A stretch of DNA of 24,376 nt from CAZTWC01 sp964617105 [NCBI: uncultured Myxococcia bacterium] (GTDB lineage Bacteria > CAZTWC01): contig CAZTWC010000021.1 of NCBI GenBank assembly GCA_964617105.1, positions 1 through 24,376 on the forward strand, in the 5' to 3' direction. The translations under genes were made by a program, and so were the position numbers. Positions 1 to 8,958 of this stretch are shown here, piece by piece; position 1 is the first letter of the stretch, and each line of letters begins with the position of its first letter. The notes under the pieces were generated by a model that saw only the letters and a program-made list of their open reading frames with translations, did no database searches and was not told where the DNA came from.

Positions 1-78
1 ACCATTGTCAATAAGCCTTGCGATCTGGAGATTCTGCTCTATGTGATTGCAAAGTTATTCAAAGAGGATTCAAAGTGA
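1..78 (+). CDS. C-terminal tail of a response regulator (partial, runs off left edge)
   Basis: Frame 1 is open from the left edge and stops at TGA 76-78. The 25 visible residues end in NKPCDLEILLYVIAKLFKED plus two more. An asparagine-lysine-proline followed by an amphipathic helix is what the end of a CheY-like receiver looks like: the conserved Lys-Pro of the phosphorylation pocket, then helix alpha-5. The stop codon overlaps the GTG start of the next gene in a GTGA junction, which implies translational coupling. It may be a single-domain regulator or the receiver at the end of a longer hybrid protein; the rest lies outside the window. The assignment rests on a short stretch. Confidence 0.5.
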   Translation, partial: TIVNKPCDLEILLYVIAKLFKEDSK

Positions 79-2966
79 AATCATCCGGTCTCTCTTTTTG
101 GGGAAATAAAAATTGGACACTAAAGTTAATTCTCCTATGGTTAATGTTTTCTTGTCTTGGTATTTTATCCTGCCAAAATTCTTTCTCAGAGGTTTTGGTA
201 AAGAACGGGGTTTTGGACCTGAGCCAATGGGATTTCGACCGTCAGGATTCTCTGGAGCTAAATGGGCAGTGGAAGTTCAAATGGAGAGAGGATGATCTTC
301 GGTTCGCCCAGCCTGATTTCCCGGATCATTCCTGGCCGTTGTTAAAAGTGCCCTCCTATTGGAATAAAGAGTTGCAAGAGGGTCACGGGTTCGGTTGGTA
401 TAGGGCCAGGGTAAGGGTGAAGCCCGGCAATTATGAACTGGGTCTATTTCTTAGTCGGATCAAGACGTCCTATCAACTATATGTTAATGGCCGTTTAAAG
501 GCAGCAAATGGTACACCGGGAAACAGCGCTTCAACTACAGTGCCTAACTATACTCCCAGGTTAATACCATTGAAGGTGAGCGGGCCAGAGATATTGATAG
601 CTCTGAGAGTGGCCAACTTTCACCATAACCTGGGAGGTCTACACAAGGCGCCCAGGCTGGGTAAACTCACAACCATACAGCATCAATTGTGGCTAAATGA
701 CCTGGCCGATTTTGCCGTGCTCGGAGTTCTGTTGGTCATGGGTCTTTACCATTTGATACTGTGGGCTGGCAGGTCCAGTTCGAAAGAGAGTCTTTGGTTT
801 GCCCTTCTTTGCCTGGATATTTCCATAAGGCACCTGACAGTGACCTTTATGTTGCCACGCATGTTTACCCAGTCTAACTTGCTGGAGTTGAATTGGACCC
901 TGGACTATATGAGCATATCCGTGGGAGTAATCTGTCTTCTCATGTTTATTCATACATTATTCCCGCGCGAGGCTTCCCCAAAATGGCAAAAACTGTTTGT
1001 TGGCGCCGGGTTACTCCTCACCATCATGGTTATGTTTACCAAGACGCCTTTTTTTAGTAAGTTTCTATTCTTATTCCAAATTCTTTCTGCGGCTACGGTA
1101 ATTTTATGCTTTTGGGTGACTTGTCTGGCGGCGAAGCGGAAACGGCAGGAATCAAGGCTGGTTCTGACAGGGTTGATAATCTTTTTGCTTACAGTGGGCA
1201 ATGACATCCTCTTTGCCAGTCAAATTATTGATACCGGATTTCTTTTCTCCTTTGGTCTGGTATTATTCATATTTTTTCAGGCTTCAGTTATCTCTTTGCG
1301 TTTTTCCAGGTCTTTTCAAACTGTGGAGCATCTGACCCATAACCTGCAGCAGGAGGTGGAAAAACAAACTGATGAATTAAGCCAGTCCAATCAGTGCCTG
1401 CAAGAGGAGATACACGAACGGCGACGGGCTGAAGAAGCGGTGCGGGAGAGCGAGCGGCGTCTCCATTCAATTTTTAGCAACTTGCAGGCTGGCATTATTT
1501 TGGTTGATCCGGAAAACCGCCAGATTGTAGAAACCAATCAGGTAGCGGCAAAATTGATCGGTGCGAAGGAGGAGGAGATCAACGGCTCGCTTTATAACCA
1601 ATATTTTTCTCTCCCCGAGGGAGAGCAAAGTGAGAGTGTGCCTGACAATCAACTTATCGCTAACCAAGAGGTGATTTTACTTAATAGTAAAGGGGAAAAA
1701 TTAGATATACTTAAGACGGCGGTACCTCTTTCACTGGACGGGAAGATGTATTTGCTGGAGAGTTTCATCGATATATCTCATCGTAAAGTAACCCAGGATG
1801 AATATCTGAAAGTGCAGAAACTGGAGTCTATCGGTCTTATGGCCGAGGGGATCGCCAACCAGTTCAATAACCAATTGCAGGCAATTTTGGGAAATATTCA
1901 ATACTCTAAAATGCATTTTCAGCCCGGGGAAGAACTCTTTGACGCCTTGACCGATTCTGAGCGGGCTGCTTTGATCGCCAAGGATTTGACCGGGCAGTTA
2001 CTCTCTTTTGCTCGTATCAGCAAAGATAACAAAGAGAAGATTTGGCTACCTGATATTTTGGAACAAGTGTCAACCCAGGTATTAAAGGGCACTGACTGCA
2101 CCAGGTTTTTTTCTCTGGCCGATGATTTATGGCAGGTGGAGGCGGATAAAGACAAAATCAAACAAATGATAGAGATTGTGATTACCAATTCTGTGCAGGC
2201 TATGCCCCAGGGAGGTGAGATACTGATTCGGGCGGAAAACAAGATTGGCGGACAGGGAGATACTTCCAATCTGATAAGACCGGGAAACTATGTAAAGATA
2301 TCTATTCAAGACCAGGGCACTGGGATTCCCGAAAAATTTATCCGGAAGATCTTTGATCCATATTTTACCACCAAGCAAAGGGGAAGCGGTTTGGGGCTGT
2401 CCATAGCATTTTCCATTGCCAGGAATTACGGAGGATATATTTTTGCAGAATCAGTGCCAAACCAGCATACTATTATTACAATTTGGTTGCTGGCCTATGA
2501 TGACAGCGTATTTATTGAGCCCCAAAAAATGGTCAAACCAAAACCGGAGAAAGCCGAGCCAGATCAACCAGATGACCTGTCTGGTATGAATGTGCGGATT
2601 CTGTTTATGGACGATGATGAGATGGTGCGCAATTTTGCCGGCCGGGTGTTGAACCGGTTTGGCTATCAGGTTGAATTGGCTAGTGACGGTGGGGAAGCAA
2701 TAGAACTATACCAAAAATATTTTCAAAAGGGGGAGCCTTTTACTGTGGTTTGTCTCGATTTGACTGTGCCGGGCGGTATTGGGGGACAACAAGCAATGGA
2801 GGAGATCCTCAAGGTGGATCCCAGCGCCATGGTGCTGGTAATGAGCGGATACAGTGATGATACGGTTATGTTGAATTACTCCAAATATGGATTCAAAGGA
2901 GTGATCCACAAACCTTTCAAAGTAGAGGATATTGAGGCCGCACTTAAGCAAGTGAGAAACCGGTAA
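75..2966 (+). CDS. HK1: 7TMR-DISM hybrid histidine kinase lacking the phospho-acceptor His
   Basis: Membrane sensor of the 7TMR-DISM class, 963 aa from the GTG chosen here. That GTG has AGAGG seven bases upstream and overlaps the previous stop; an in-frame TTG at 18 has no ribosome site. Order (GTG numbering): signal sequence with lipobox-like ILSC (Cys33); extracytoplasmic jelly-roll domain of the glycosidase sugar-binding type (about 40-200, with NGVLDLSQWDF and GWYRARVRV); seven or so hydrophobic segments (210-410); coiled coil; PAS (465-570); HisKA; HATPase_c with DQGTG and a normal SGLGL loop; C-terminal receiver with acidic cluster MDDDE, Asp in CLDLTVPGG and Lys-Pro. Oddity: the H-box reads GIANQFNN, whereas paralogs in this window read GIAHDFNN, so the His is Asn (codon 1857-1859). 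The first Asn of the N-box is also Ile. It probably cannot autophosphorylate normally; ATP binding and receiver look intact. Confidence 0.9.
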   Translation: MKSSGLSFWGNKNWTLKLILLWLMFSCLGILSCQNSFSEVLVKNGVLDLSQWDFDRQDSLELNGQWKFKWREDDLRFAQPDFPDHSWPLLKVPSYWNKELQEGHGFGWYRARVRVKPGNYELGLFLSRIKTSYQLYVNGRLKAANGTPGNSASTTVPNYTPRLIPLKVSGPEILIALRVANFHHNLGGLHKAPRLGKLTTIQHQLWLNDLADFAVLGVLLVMGLYHLILWAGRSSSKESLWFALLCLDISIRHLTVTFMLPRMFTQSNLLELNWTLDYMSISVGVICLLMFIHTLFPREASPKWQKLFVGAGLLLTIMVMFTKTPFFSKFLFLFQILSAATVILCFWVTCLAAKRKRQESRLVLTGLIIFLLTVGNDILFASQIIDTGFLFSFGLVLFIFFQASVISLRFSRSFQTVEHLTHNLQQEVEKQTDELSQSNQCLQEEIHERRRAEEAVRESERRLHSIFSNLQAGIILVDPENRQIVETNQVAAKLIGAKEEEINGSLYNQYFSLPEGEQSESVPDNQLIANQEVILLNSKGEKLDILKTAVPLSLDGKMYLLESFIDISHRKVTQDEYLKVQKLESIGLMAEGIANQFNNQLQAILGNIQYSKMHFQPGEELFDALTDSERAALIAKDLTGQLLSFARISKDNKEKIWLPDILEQVSTQVLKGTDCTRFFSLADDLWQVEADKDKIKQMIEIVITNSVQAMPQGGEILIRAENKIGGQGDTSNLIRPGNYVKISIQDQGTGIPEKFIRKIFDPYFTTKQRGSGLGLSIAFSIARNYGGYIFAESVPNQHTIITIWLLAYDDSVFIEPQKMVKPKPEKAEPDQPDDLSGMNVRILFMDDDEMVRNFAGRVLNRFGYQVELASDGGEAIELYQKYFQKGEPFTVVCLDLTVPGGIGGQQAMEEILKVDPSAMVLVMSGYSDDTVMLNYSKYGFKGVIHKPFKVEDIEAALKQVRNR

Positions 2967-2979
2967 ACAGGTATTTTTT

Positions 2980-5523
2980 ATGAAACAGGTTTTAAAAAAT
3001 ATAGCATCGTCAACCTGGTGGAGCCAAAAGCCATTTAGATTAACTTTTGCAGTTATTTCTATAGTGCTGGGAACATCACTTTTTTTTCTATTTTGCCACA
3101 TTGTTTCCAGTGGTGTTAAAGGGCTTGGTTGGCATCAGGATATTCTTAACTATATGGTAGGTGGAATATTGCTGATGATGTTTATCTATCACTTGTTGCT
3201 CTGGGTGGGACGGAGCGAATATAAGGCTGGTTTTTACTTTGCCTTTTGTTGTCTGGCGGTTTTGGTTTTTCATATAGGAGGCCGCAACTTTTTGGGAAAA
3301 TTGCTACCCGCCTATGACCTGTTTAAGTGGAACCACAAATTGGTATTCCTATCCCTCACCCTGGGGAGCCATCTGTTTCTCGTCTTTTTCTTCTATCTGT
3401 TTTATAAAATTCTTCCCAGGCTTTTAGTGCGTATAAGTCAAATTTACACCACTTGTCTGTGTTTGTTGGCCATATTGACGCCGGAAGATTATTTCCTTTT
3501 GTTTATTCCTATGTTTTATACCCAGTGCGCTATTACTGGGGTTATCTGTTTCTATAGTGGTCTGCGTGGTATAATCACCAAAAGAGCAGGGTCCCATCTG
3601 GTGATTGTGGGTATATTGGTGATGATACTCAGCCTGGGAAATGATCAACTCTTTGAGATTTATCATCAGTCGTTTATATGTTTAGTTCCTTTTGGCCTGG
3701 TGGCTTTGATTTTTTCTCAGTCAGCGGTGTTGGCTATTCGTTTTTCTAACGCTTACAGCCGGGTGGATCAGACTCTGGAGTTAAGACAACACCGGGATAA
3801 TCTGGAGGAATTGGTGGGAGAGCGCACTGTCAGATTAAATGATGCCAATCGTAGTTTGCAACAGGAGTTGGCTGAAAGACTGCGGATTCAAAAAGAGTTG
3901 TCCCAAAGTGAAAAGCGTTACCTGGATCTTTTAGAAGCGATTCCAGATTTGGTTTACATGGTTGATAGCCAGGGCAACTTTGTTTATTTGAACAGTATTA
4001 TTGAGAAGGTGTTGGGTTATAATAGGGACGAATTAATAGGTCGTCATTTCAAGACTATTTTGCATCCCTATGACTATCGGAACTGCAGTTGCCAAAACGT
4101 GTTACCCCAATACCAGGGAAAAATCACCGGTTCTTCCAATTCACCCAAATTATTTGATGAGCGCCGGACCGGAAAACGGATGACCCGGGATTTAGAAGTG
4201 AGGCTGATTTCCAAAGGGAGCCAGATTTCGGATGAAAATGATGATGTCACGTTTGGATCGGTTTTTTCTTACGGCGAGATCAAGGCGGTGGGTTTTTACC
4301 TTGGTACTGATGGGGATACAAATCAATTAGTGGGTTCAGTAGGGATAATCCGTGATACCACCGAGCGGAAAAAATATGAGAACGAATTACAAAAATCACA
4401 AAAATTGGAAACTTTGGGGATTTTAGCCGGCGGGATTGCTCACGATTTTAATAACTATTTGCAAAGCATACTGGGCAATCTTCAGTTGGCAAAAATGTTC
4501 AGTGATGAAGAGGAAGAGAAAGATTCTGAATTTATGCAGATTTTAGAGGATGCCATTGCGGTTTCCTTGCGGGCCAGGGATTTGACTCAACAACTGCTGG
4601 CTTTTTCAAAGAGTGGGATTCCGGTAAAGAAGAATGTCGATATCTCCAATTTGTTAAAAAAAACAGTATCTTTTTTAATTCGTGGAACCAATGTTAAATC
4701 CCGGTTTGAGGTGGATGAGAATTTAAAATGGGTCTGTATTGACGAAGGTCAAATCGATCAGGTGATTAATAATATAATTATCAACGCGCTGCAGGCAATG
4801 CCTGAGGGGGGGGAAATTATTGTTAAGGCGCAAAATTATCTGCCCCATGGTGATGAAAAGATAAAGTTGGATCAAGAAATCTATATAAAAATAGAGATTT
4901 CAGACCAGGGATGTGGTATGCCCGAAGATCTTTTGGATAAGATATTTGATCCATTTTACACCACCAAGCAGACCGGCAGCGGTTTGGGGTTGGCCATCTC
5001 CTACTCTATAATAAAAAAACATGAAGGCTATATTGTTATTGATTCCCAGCTGAACCAGGGAACCACTTTTACCCTCTATCTTCCCGGTATAATTGAGCAG
5101 CCAGAAGAGGTTCTACCTGGGCAGCAGGAGTCTATGGCAATCAGTAAAAGAGTGTTGATAATGGATGATGATAATATTGTACTCAAAACGGTGAAACGGA
5201 TGTTGACCAGACTGGAACACCAGGTGACCACTGCTTCTGAAGGTCAGGAGGTGGTAAATATCTACCGGCAGGCCCTGGACCAGGGCGATCCTTTTGAAGC
5301 GGTGGTACTAGATTTGATCGTGGTGGGAGGCATTGGTGGCCTGGAAACTGCCGAATTACTCCTGAAATTGGACCCCCAGGCAAAGCTTATTATTTCTAGC
5401 GGGTACAGCAACAATCCAGTGATGGTCGATTACCGCAAGTATGGATTTGTGGCCGCTATTATCAAGCCTTTTACCATGAATAACCTAAATGATGCTATAA
5501 TAGGACAACAGGACTTGATTTAA
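2980..5523 (+). CDS. HK2: 7TM-PAS hybrid histidine kinase with C-terminal receiver
   Basis: Paralog of HK1, 847 aa, starting 13 bases after it with an AGG-type ribosome site. It begins almost at once with membrane segments (about 20-255: one N-terminal segment plus the 7TM block) and lacks the extracytoplasmic jelly-roll domain of HK1 and HK3. A coiled coil (260-310) leads to a PAS domain (about 312-460, IPDLVYMVDSQGNF, ending GIIRDTTERKK), HisKA with intact GIAHDFNN (His488), HATPase_c (N-box Asn598/Asn602, DQGCG, SGLGL), and a receiver with MDDD, phospho-acceptor Asp778 in VVLDLIVVGGIGG and Lys-Pro near the end. All catalytic residues I can check are present, so this is the most complete kinase of the cluster and a candidate phosphodonor for the others. 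The ligand is unknown; without the ectodomain, sensing may be in the membrane or through PAS. Confidence 0.92.
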   Translation: MKQVLKNIASSTWWSQKPFRLTFAVISIVLGTSLFFLFCHIVSSGVKGLGWHQDILNYMVGGILLMMFIYHLLLWVGRSEYKAGFYFAFCCLAVLVFHIGGRNFLGKLLPAYDLFKWNHKLVFLSLTLGSHLFLVFFFYLFYKILPRLLVRISQIYTTCLCLLAILTPEDYFLLFIPMFYTQCAITGVICFYSGLRGIITKRAGSHLVIVGILVMILSLGNDQLFEIYHQSFICLVPFGLVALIFSQSAVLAIRFSNAYSRVDQTLELRQHRDNLEELVGERTVRLNDANRSLQQELAERLRIQKELSQSEKRYLDLLEAIPDLVYMVDSQGNFVYLNSIIEKVLGYNRDELIGRHFKTILHPYDYRNCSCQNVLPQYQGKITGSSNSPKLFDERRTGKRMTRDLEVRLISKGSQISDENDDVTFGSVFSYGEIKAVGFYLGTDGDTNQLVGSVGIIRDTTERKKYENELQKSQKLETLGILAGGIAHDFNNYLQSILGNLQLAKMFSDEEEEKDSEFMQILEDAIAVSLRARDLTQQLLAFSKSGIPVKKNVDISNLLKKTVSFLIRGTNVKSRFEVDENLKWVCIDEGQIDQVINNIIINALQAMPEGGEIIVKAQNYLPHGDEKIKLDQEIYIKIEISDQGCGMPEDLLDKIFDPFYTTKQTGSGLGLAISYSIIKKHEGYIVIDSQLNQGTTFTLYLPGIIEQPEEVLPGQQESMAISKRVLIMDDDNIVLKTVKRMLTRLEHQVTTASEGQEVVNIYRQALDQGDPFEAVVLDLIVVGGIGGLETAELLLKLDPQAKLIISSGYSNNPVMVDYRKYGFVAAIIKPFTMNNLNDAIIGQQDLI

Positions 5524-5530
5524 CTACTGA

Positions 5531-5559
5531 TTGAGAATGTAGAGGGTTATATATTTAAT
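5531..5559 (+). promoter_or_regulatory. Possible sigma70-type promoter
   Basis: In the 96-base gap after HK2, TTGAGA (5531-5536) and TTTAAT (5554-5559) are separated by 17 bases; each matches five of six consensus positions. It would drive the receiver-kinase gene starting at 5620 and may split the signalling array into two transcription units. The judgement is by pattern only. Confidence 0.3.
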
Positions 5560-5619
5560 TTCCGTCATTTTAATGCCGGGTAGATTTGTATCCGGAAAAG
5601 ACACCATTAGGAAAAGAGA

Positions 5620-7326
5620 ATGTCAGAAAAAAAAGAGGAAAAAATATTATTGGTTGATGATCAGGAGAGTGTACGGACCATGTTGAGCAGGGTGTTGAAA
5701 TACCACAATTTTGCTACGTATACCGCTGATGGTGGTAAAATGGCTCTGGAGATGATGGCCGAGGAGAGATTCGATGTGGTGGTCACCGATTATAAGATGC
5801 CCGGAATGAACGGAATGGAGCTGATTGAAAAGATAAAGGAACTTTATCCAGAAACCGAGGTGTTGATTATGACTGCCTATGCCTCGGTGGACGGGGTAGT
5901 TAGCGCTCTTCGGGCTGGTGCTTTTGATTTTTTACTTAAGCCTTTCAACCTGGAATTGGTTTTGAGTAGTGTGCAAAGAGCCCTGCAGAAAAAAAGGTTG
6001 GAGGAGCAGTTAAAAAATTACCAGGAGAGCCTGGAAGAGATGGTGGAGCAACGCACCGCAGAGATACATAAATTGAACCAGAAATTGGAGCATAGAATTG
6101 CCACCGAAGTAGCAAAAAGCAGGGAAAAGGATCACCTTATCCTGCGTCAATATCGTTACGCCGCTATGGGTGAAATGATGAGCAATATCGCCCACCAGTG
6201 GCGCCAACCCCTGGCTGCCCTGGGCCTCATCATAGATGATATCAAGGATGCATTCCGGTTCGGTGAGTTAGATGAACAATATATCGACCTGTGCGTTCAG
6301 AATAGCAGGCAAATAACCAGTCAACTTTCGAAAACCATAGATGAGTTTAGAACTTTTTTCAAATCTGATAGTAATCAGCACCATTTTTCTCTAAACCAAT
6401 CAATAAAAAAAGTATTATCCCTGGTGGAGAGCACGCTAGAGGATAAAGAGATCAAACTTGAACTGAATTTGTCAGAGGAGATCTCCATTTACGGTTACCC
6501 AGGAGATTTTGAGCAGGCGTTGATGAACATTGTGGACAACTCCAGAGATGCTCTGTTGAGCAGATGGGTGTCTTTTCCCGGTATATTAATTAGTTGTCGC
6601 AAGAGCGATAAGAAGGTGTCAATTTTTGTCAGAGATAATGCCGGTGGAGTGGATGAAGAGATTGCTCACAAGATATTTGAGCCTTATTTTACCACTAAGG
6701 ACCAGGGAAAAGGGATTGGGGTGGGCTTGTACATGGCCAAAACCGTAATCGAGAAGAACATGAACGGGCGCCTGGATTTTTGTAATACGGAAGAGGGAGC
6801 CGAATTCAGGATAGATTTGCCCTTTTCTGTTCTGACCAGCACTTTGGACAAGGCTGAAAACAAATATAAATTGCGGGATGATTTAACCGGTTTACTAAGT
6901 TCGCAGGGATTTTTCAATATCTGTACCAAACAGTTGGAGATAGTTGAGCAATTAGAGGGAAAGCCGCTCCTAATGGTGATGCGCTTGGATAATGTTGCAA
7001 GCAAGGAAACCATGGAGTTGGCTGAATTGGAAAAACTGGCAATATGTGAAGCATCAAAAATATTTAAGGAATGTTTGCGGCGCACCGATTTTATAGCCAG
7101 GCTGGATGGCTTCAGATTTGCGGCCTTAATCGCAGAACCTTTAGCCTGCGGGGACGAGATTATTACTCATCGGATGGAAGCCAGGCTAAAGGATTTACAG
7201 GAAGACCAAACTAATAGATGTAAGTTTGATTTAAAACTTGGTTTTATCCATTATGATCCAGTTCAGCCCAGCAGTGTCAGCAACATGATCACCATAGTTG
7301 AAGATAGATGGAATACTACAAAATAA
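5620..7326 (+). CDS. Receiver-histidine kinase fusion with degenerate C-terminal GGDEF
   Basis: Cytosolic 568-aa protein with no signal or membrane segment. Domains: receiver 1-120 (acidic LVDD, phospho-acceptor Asp57 in VVTDYKMPG, Thr84, Lys107-Pro); coiled coil 120-175; HisKA with IAHQWRQPL (His192), a subclass often fed by receivers; HATPase_c (N-box IVDNSRDAL, RDNAGG, GIGVGLYMAK) to about 402; then a GGDEF-like domain 415-568 introduced by RDDLTGLLS. The GGDEF signature has become DGFRF (496-500), so cyclase activity is unlikely, but RRTD (487-490) sits five residues upstream exactly where the RxxD c-di-GMP inhibitory site lies. Known family logic suggests a c-di-GMP-responsive or purely structural output; that is inference. 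It starts with AGGAAAAGAG just upstream and its end overlaps the HK3 start by 19 bases, so the two are co-translated. Confidence 0.88.
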   Translation: MSEKKEEKILLVDDQESVRTMLSRVLKYHNFATYTADGGKMALEMMAEERFDVVVTDYKMPGMNGMELIEKIKELYPETEVLIMTAYASVDGVVSALRAGAFDFLLKPFNLELVLSSVQRALQKKRLEEQLKNYQESLEEMVEQRTAEIHKLNQKLEHRIATEVAKSREKDHLILRQYRYAAMGEMMSNIAHQWRQPLAALGLIIDDIKDAFRFGELDEQYIDLCVQNSRQITSQLSKTIDEFRTFFKSDSNQHHFSLNQSIKKVLSLVESTLEDKEIKLELNLSEEISIYGYPGDFEQALMNIVDNSRDALLSRWVSFPGILISCRKSDKKVSIFVRDNAGGVDEEIAHKIFEPYFTTKDQGKGIGVGLYMAKTVIEKNMNGRLDFCNTEEGAEFRIDLPFSVLTSTLDKAENKYKLRDDLTGLLSSQGFFNICTKQLEIVEQLEGKPLLMVMRLDNVASKETMELAELEKLAICEASKIFKECLRRTDFIARLDGFRFAALIAEPLACGDEIITHRMEARLKDLQEDQTNRCKFDLKLGFIHYDPVQPSSVSNMITIVEDRWNTTK

Positions 7327-8921
7327 AATCGTATGTGCTTCCTCTACCAGTATTAATATTATTATTGGCAGCCGCGTCTATTTTTTGTTCCTGCCAGGTG
7401 GCGGATATACCTCCCAGGGCTAAAAATGGCGTATTGGATGCCAGAAGTTGGGATTTTTCCAGCCAGGGTGGAATTGAATTGAAGGGAGAGTGGAAATTTG
7501 TCTGGCAGCAGGATGAAGAGCAATTCAAACAGCCTGATTATGACGATTCTACCTGGCAGAACTTTAAGGTGCCAGGATATTGGAACCACATTGCCGGCCA
7601 GGGACAGGGTTACGGATGGTTTCGGCTGAGGCTGAAACTGGCGTCTGCCACCTGGAAGCGAATACAGCAATATGGTTTTTTTCTTAAGCATGTTCACAGC
7701 ACTTATACATTATATATAAACGGCAGAAAATTTATGTCCGATGGTGTTTTCGGACAGGACCGTACAACCTCAACTCCCATTTACCAGGTCCGTCAAAAGT
7801 CTTTGGCAAAATTGTTCTATACTCAACCCCAGCCAAAAGAAAATCAGAGCTCCGAACTAGTGCTGGCCTTGCGGATCTCCAATTTTCATCACGCCCGGGG
7901 TGGAATATGGCAGGCCCCCAGGCTGGATATCTTCCAACGTTTGGAGCGGGAGAGGCAACTCGATGAGATTATAGATGCCATGGTGGTGGGTATTTTACTG
8001 GTTATGGCCATCTACCATCTCTTGCTCTACTACTTGCGCCGCCAGGATGTGGCCAGCCTCTATTTCAGCCTTTTGTGCCTGTCTTTGTCCTGCTATTTGA
8101 TAGCCTACCACCCTTTTGGCAATATCTTATTTTCTTTGTCTACCTGGCGATTTAACTTAGGCTATTTCAGTATCCAGTTAGCCATACTGTCTCTCTGCTA
8201 TTTTATATATCACCTCTTTCCCAGCCCTGTGGTCGGTAGGGTAAACAGATTTGTTCTGGGGTTCTTTCTGGTTTGCACCAGCATCATTTTTATAACCGAA
8301 CCCCTGTTTTTTACCGCCTATGTACTGGTCAACGAAACAGGAGCTGCGCTGGCTGTAGTCTGGTGCCTGTCAGTAAGCGTGCGGGCCATGGTGAAAAAGA
8401 GAGAGGGGGCGATAATAGTTTTTATTGGGCTGTTGGTCGGTCCCATATTAGTGCTCAACGATATTCTCCATACCCAACAGGTGATCACCAGTCAATTAAG
8501 CGCTCCCTTTGGATTCTTGTTTTTTATTTTCACCCAATCCCTGGTGCTGTCTAACCTGTTTGCCAAAGCCCATAGGCGGAAGGAGCAATTGGGGGAGCAA
8601 TTACAGCAAAAGATCAGGGAGCAGAGTACGGAATTGAATAGACACCGGATTCGGTTGGAGCAGTTGGTGGAGAAGAGAACCAATATGCTAAACCAGACCA
8701 GTACCCGTTTGAAAGATGAATTGCAGGAAAGACGGCAGGCGGAAGATGAACTGAGAATAAGTGAACAGAAGCATTACCACCTTTTGGAAGCCATCCCCGA
8801 TGTGGTGTACGAAATCGATGAGCAGGGAAATATTCTCTATATGAATAGGATAGCAGAAGAGGTCTTTCTCTGTCCGCTCGATCGCCTGGTGGGAGAAGAT
8901 ATCCGCCAGTTAATTCTGTAG
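7308..8921 (+). CDS. HK3 N-terminal part: 7TMR-DISM sensor with truncated PAS (split gene)
   Basis: Sensor half of a third 7TMR-DISM kinase, 537 aa, starting inside the previous gene (19-base overlap). Signal sequence with a Cys29 that only loosely fits a lipobox (FCSC); jelly-roll ectodomain about 35-215 closely resembling HK1 (shared KNGVLD and SWDF, then a PGYWN/PSYWN-type motif); seven hydrophobic segments 225-425; coiled coil; and the first half of a PAS domain (AIPDVVYEIDEQGNILYMN) that stops at TAG 8919-8921 after RQLIL. The continuing kinase sequence lies in the next frame, open from 8914 onward. Compared with HK2, about 10-20 PAS codons are also missing at the junction, so this looks like a real deletion plus frameshift rather than one miscalled base. 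As it stands the product is a membrane sensor without a kinase. Confidence 0.8.
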   Translation: MEYYKIKSYVLPLPVLILLLAAASIFCSCQVADIPPRAKNGVLDARSWDFSSQGGIELKGEWKFVWQQDEEQFKQPDYDDSTWQNFKVPGYWNHIAGQGQGYGWFRLRLKLASATWKRIQQYGFFLKHVHSTYTLYINGRKFMSDGVFGQDRTTSTPIYQVRQKSLAKLFYTQPQPKENQSSELVLALRISNFHHARGGIWQAPRLDIFQRLERERQLDEIIDAMVVGILLVMAIYHLLLYYLRRQDVASLYFSLLCLSLSCYLIAYHPFGNILFSLSTWRFNLGYFSIQLAILSLCYFIYHLFPSPVVGRVNRFVLGFFLVCTSIIFITEPLFFTAYVLVNETGAALAVVWCLSVSVRAMVKKREGAIIVFIGLLVGPILVLNDILHTQQVITSQLSAPFGFLFFIFTQSLVLSNLFAKAHRRKEQLGEQLQQKIREQSTELNRHRIRLEQLVEKRTNMLNQTSTRLKDELQERRQAEDELRISEQKHYHLLEAIPDVVYEIDEQGNILYMNRIAEEVFLCPLDRLVGEDIRQLIL

Positions 8922-8958
8922 ATTTAACCTGCCAGAGCAAGAGTCCAAGAAAACCGGA

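Noticed and set aside
18-74. TTG at 18 as HK1 start
   Set aside because: No ribosome-binding site, and the segment is better read in another frame as the end of a receiver protein; GTG 75 has AGAGG at proper distance and gives a normal signal sequence.
8914-8921. Programmed ribosomal frameshift joining the HK3 halves
   Set aside because: No slippery run or strong downstream hairpin is visible, and codons are missing relative to HK2, so a lesion is simpler.
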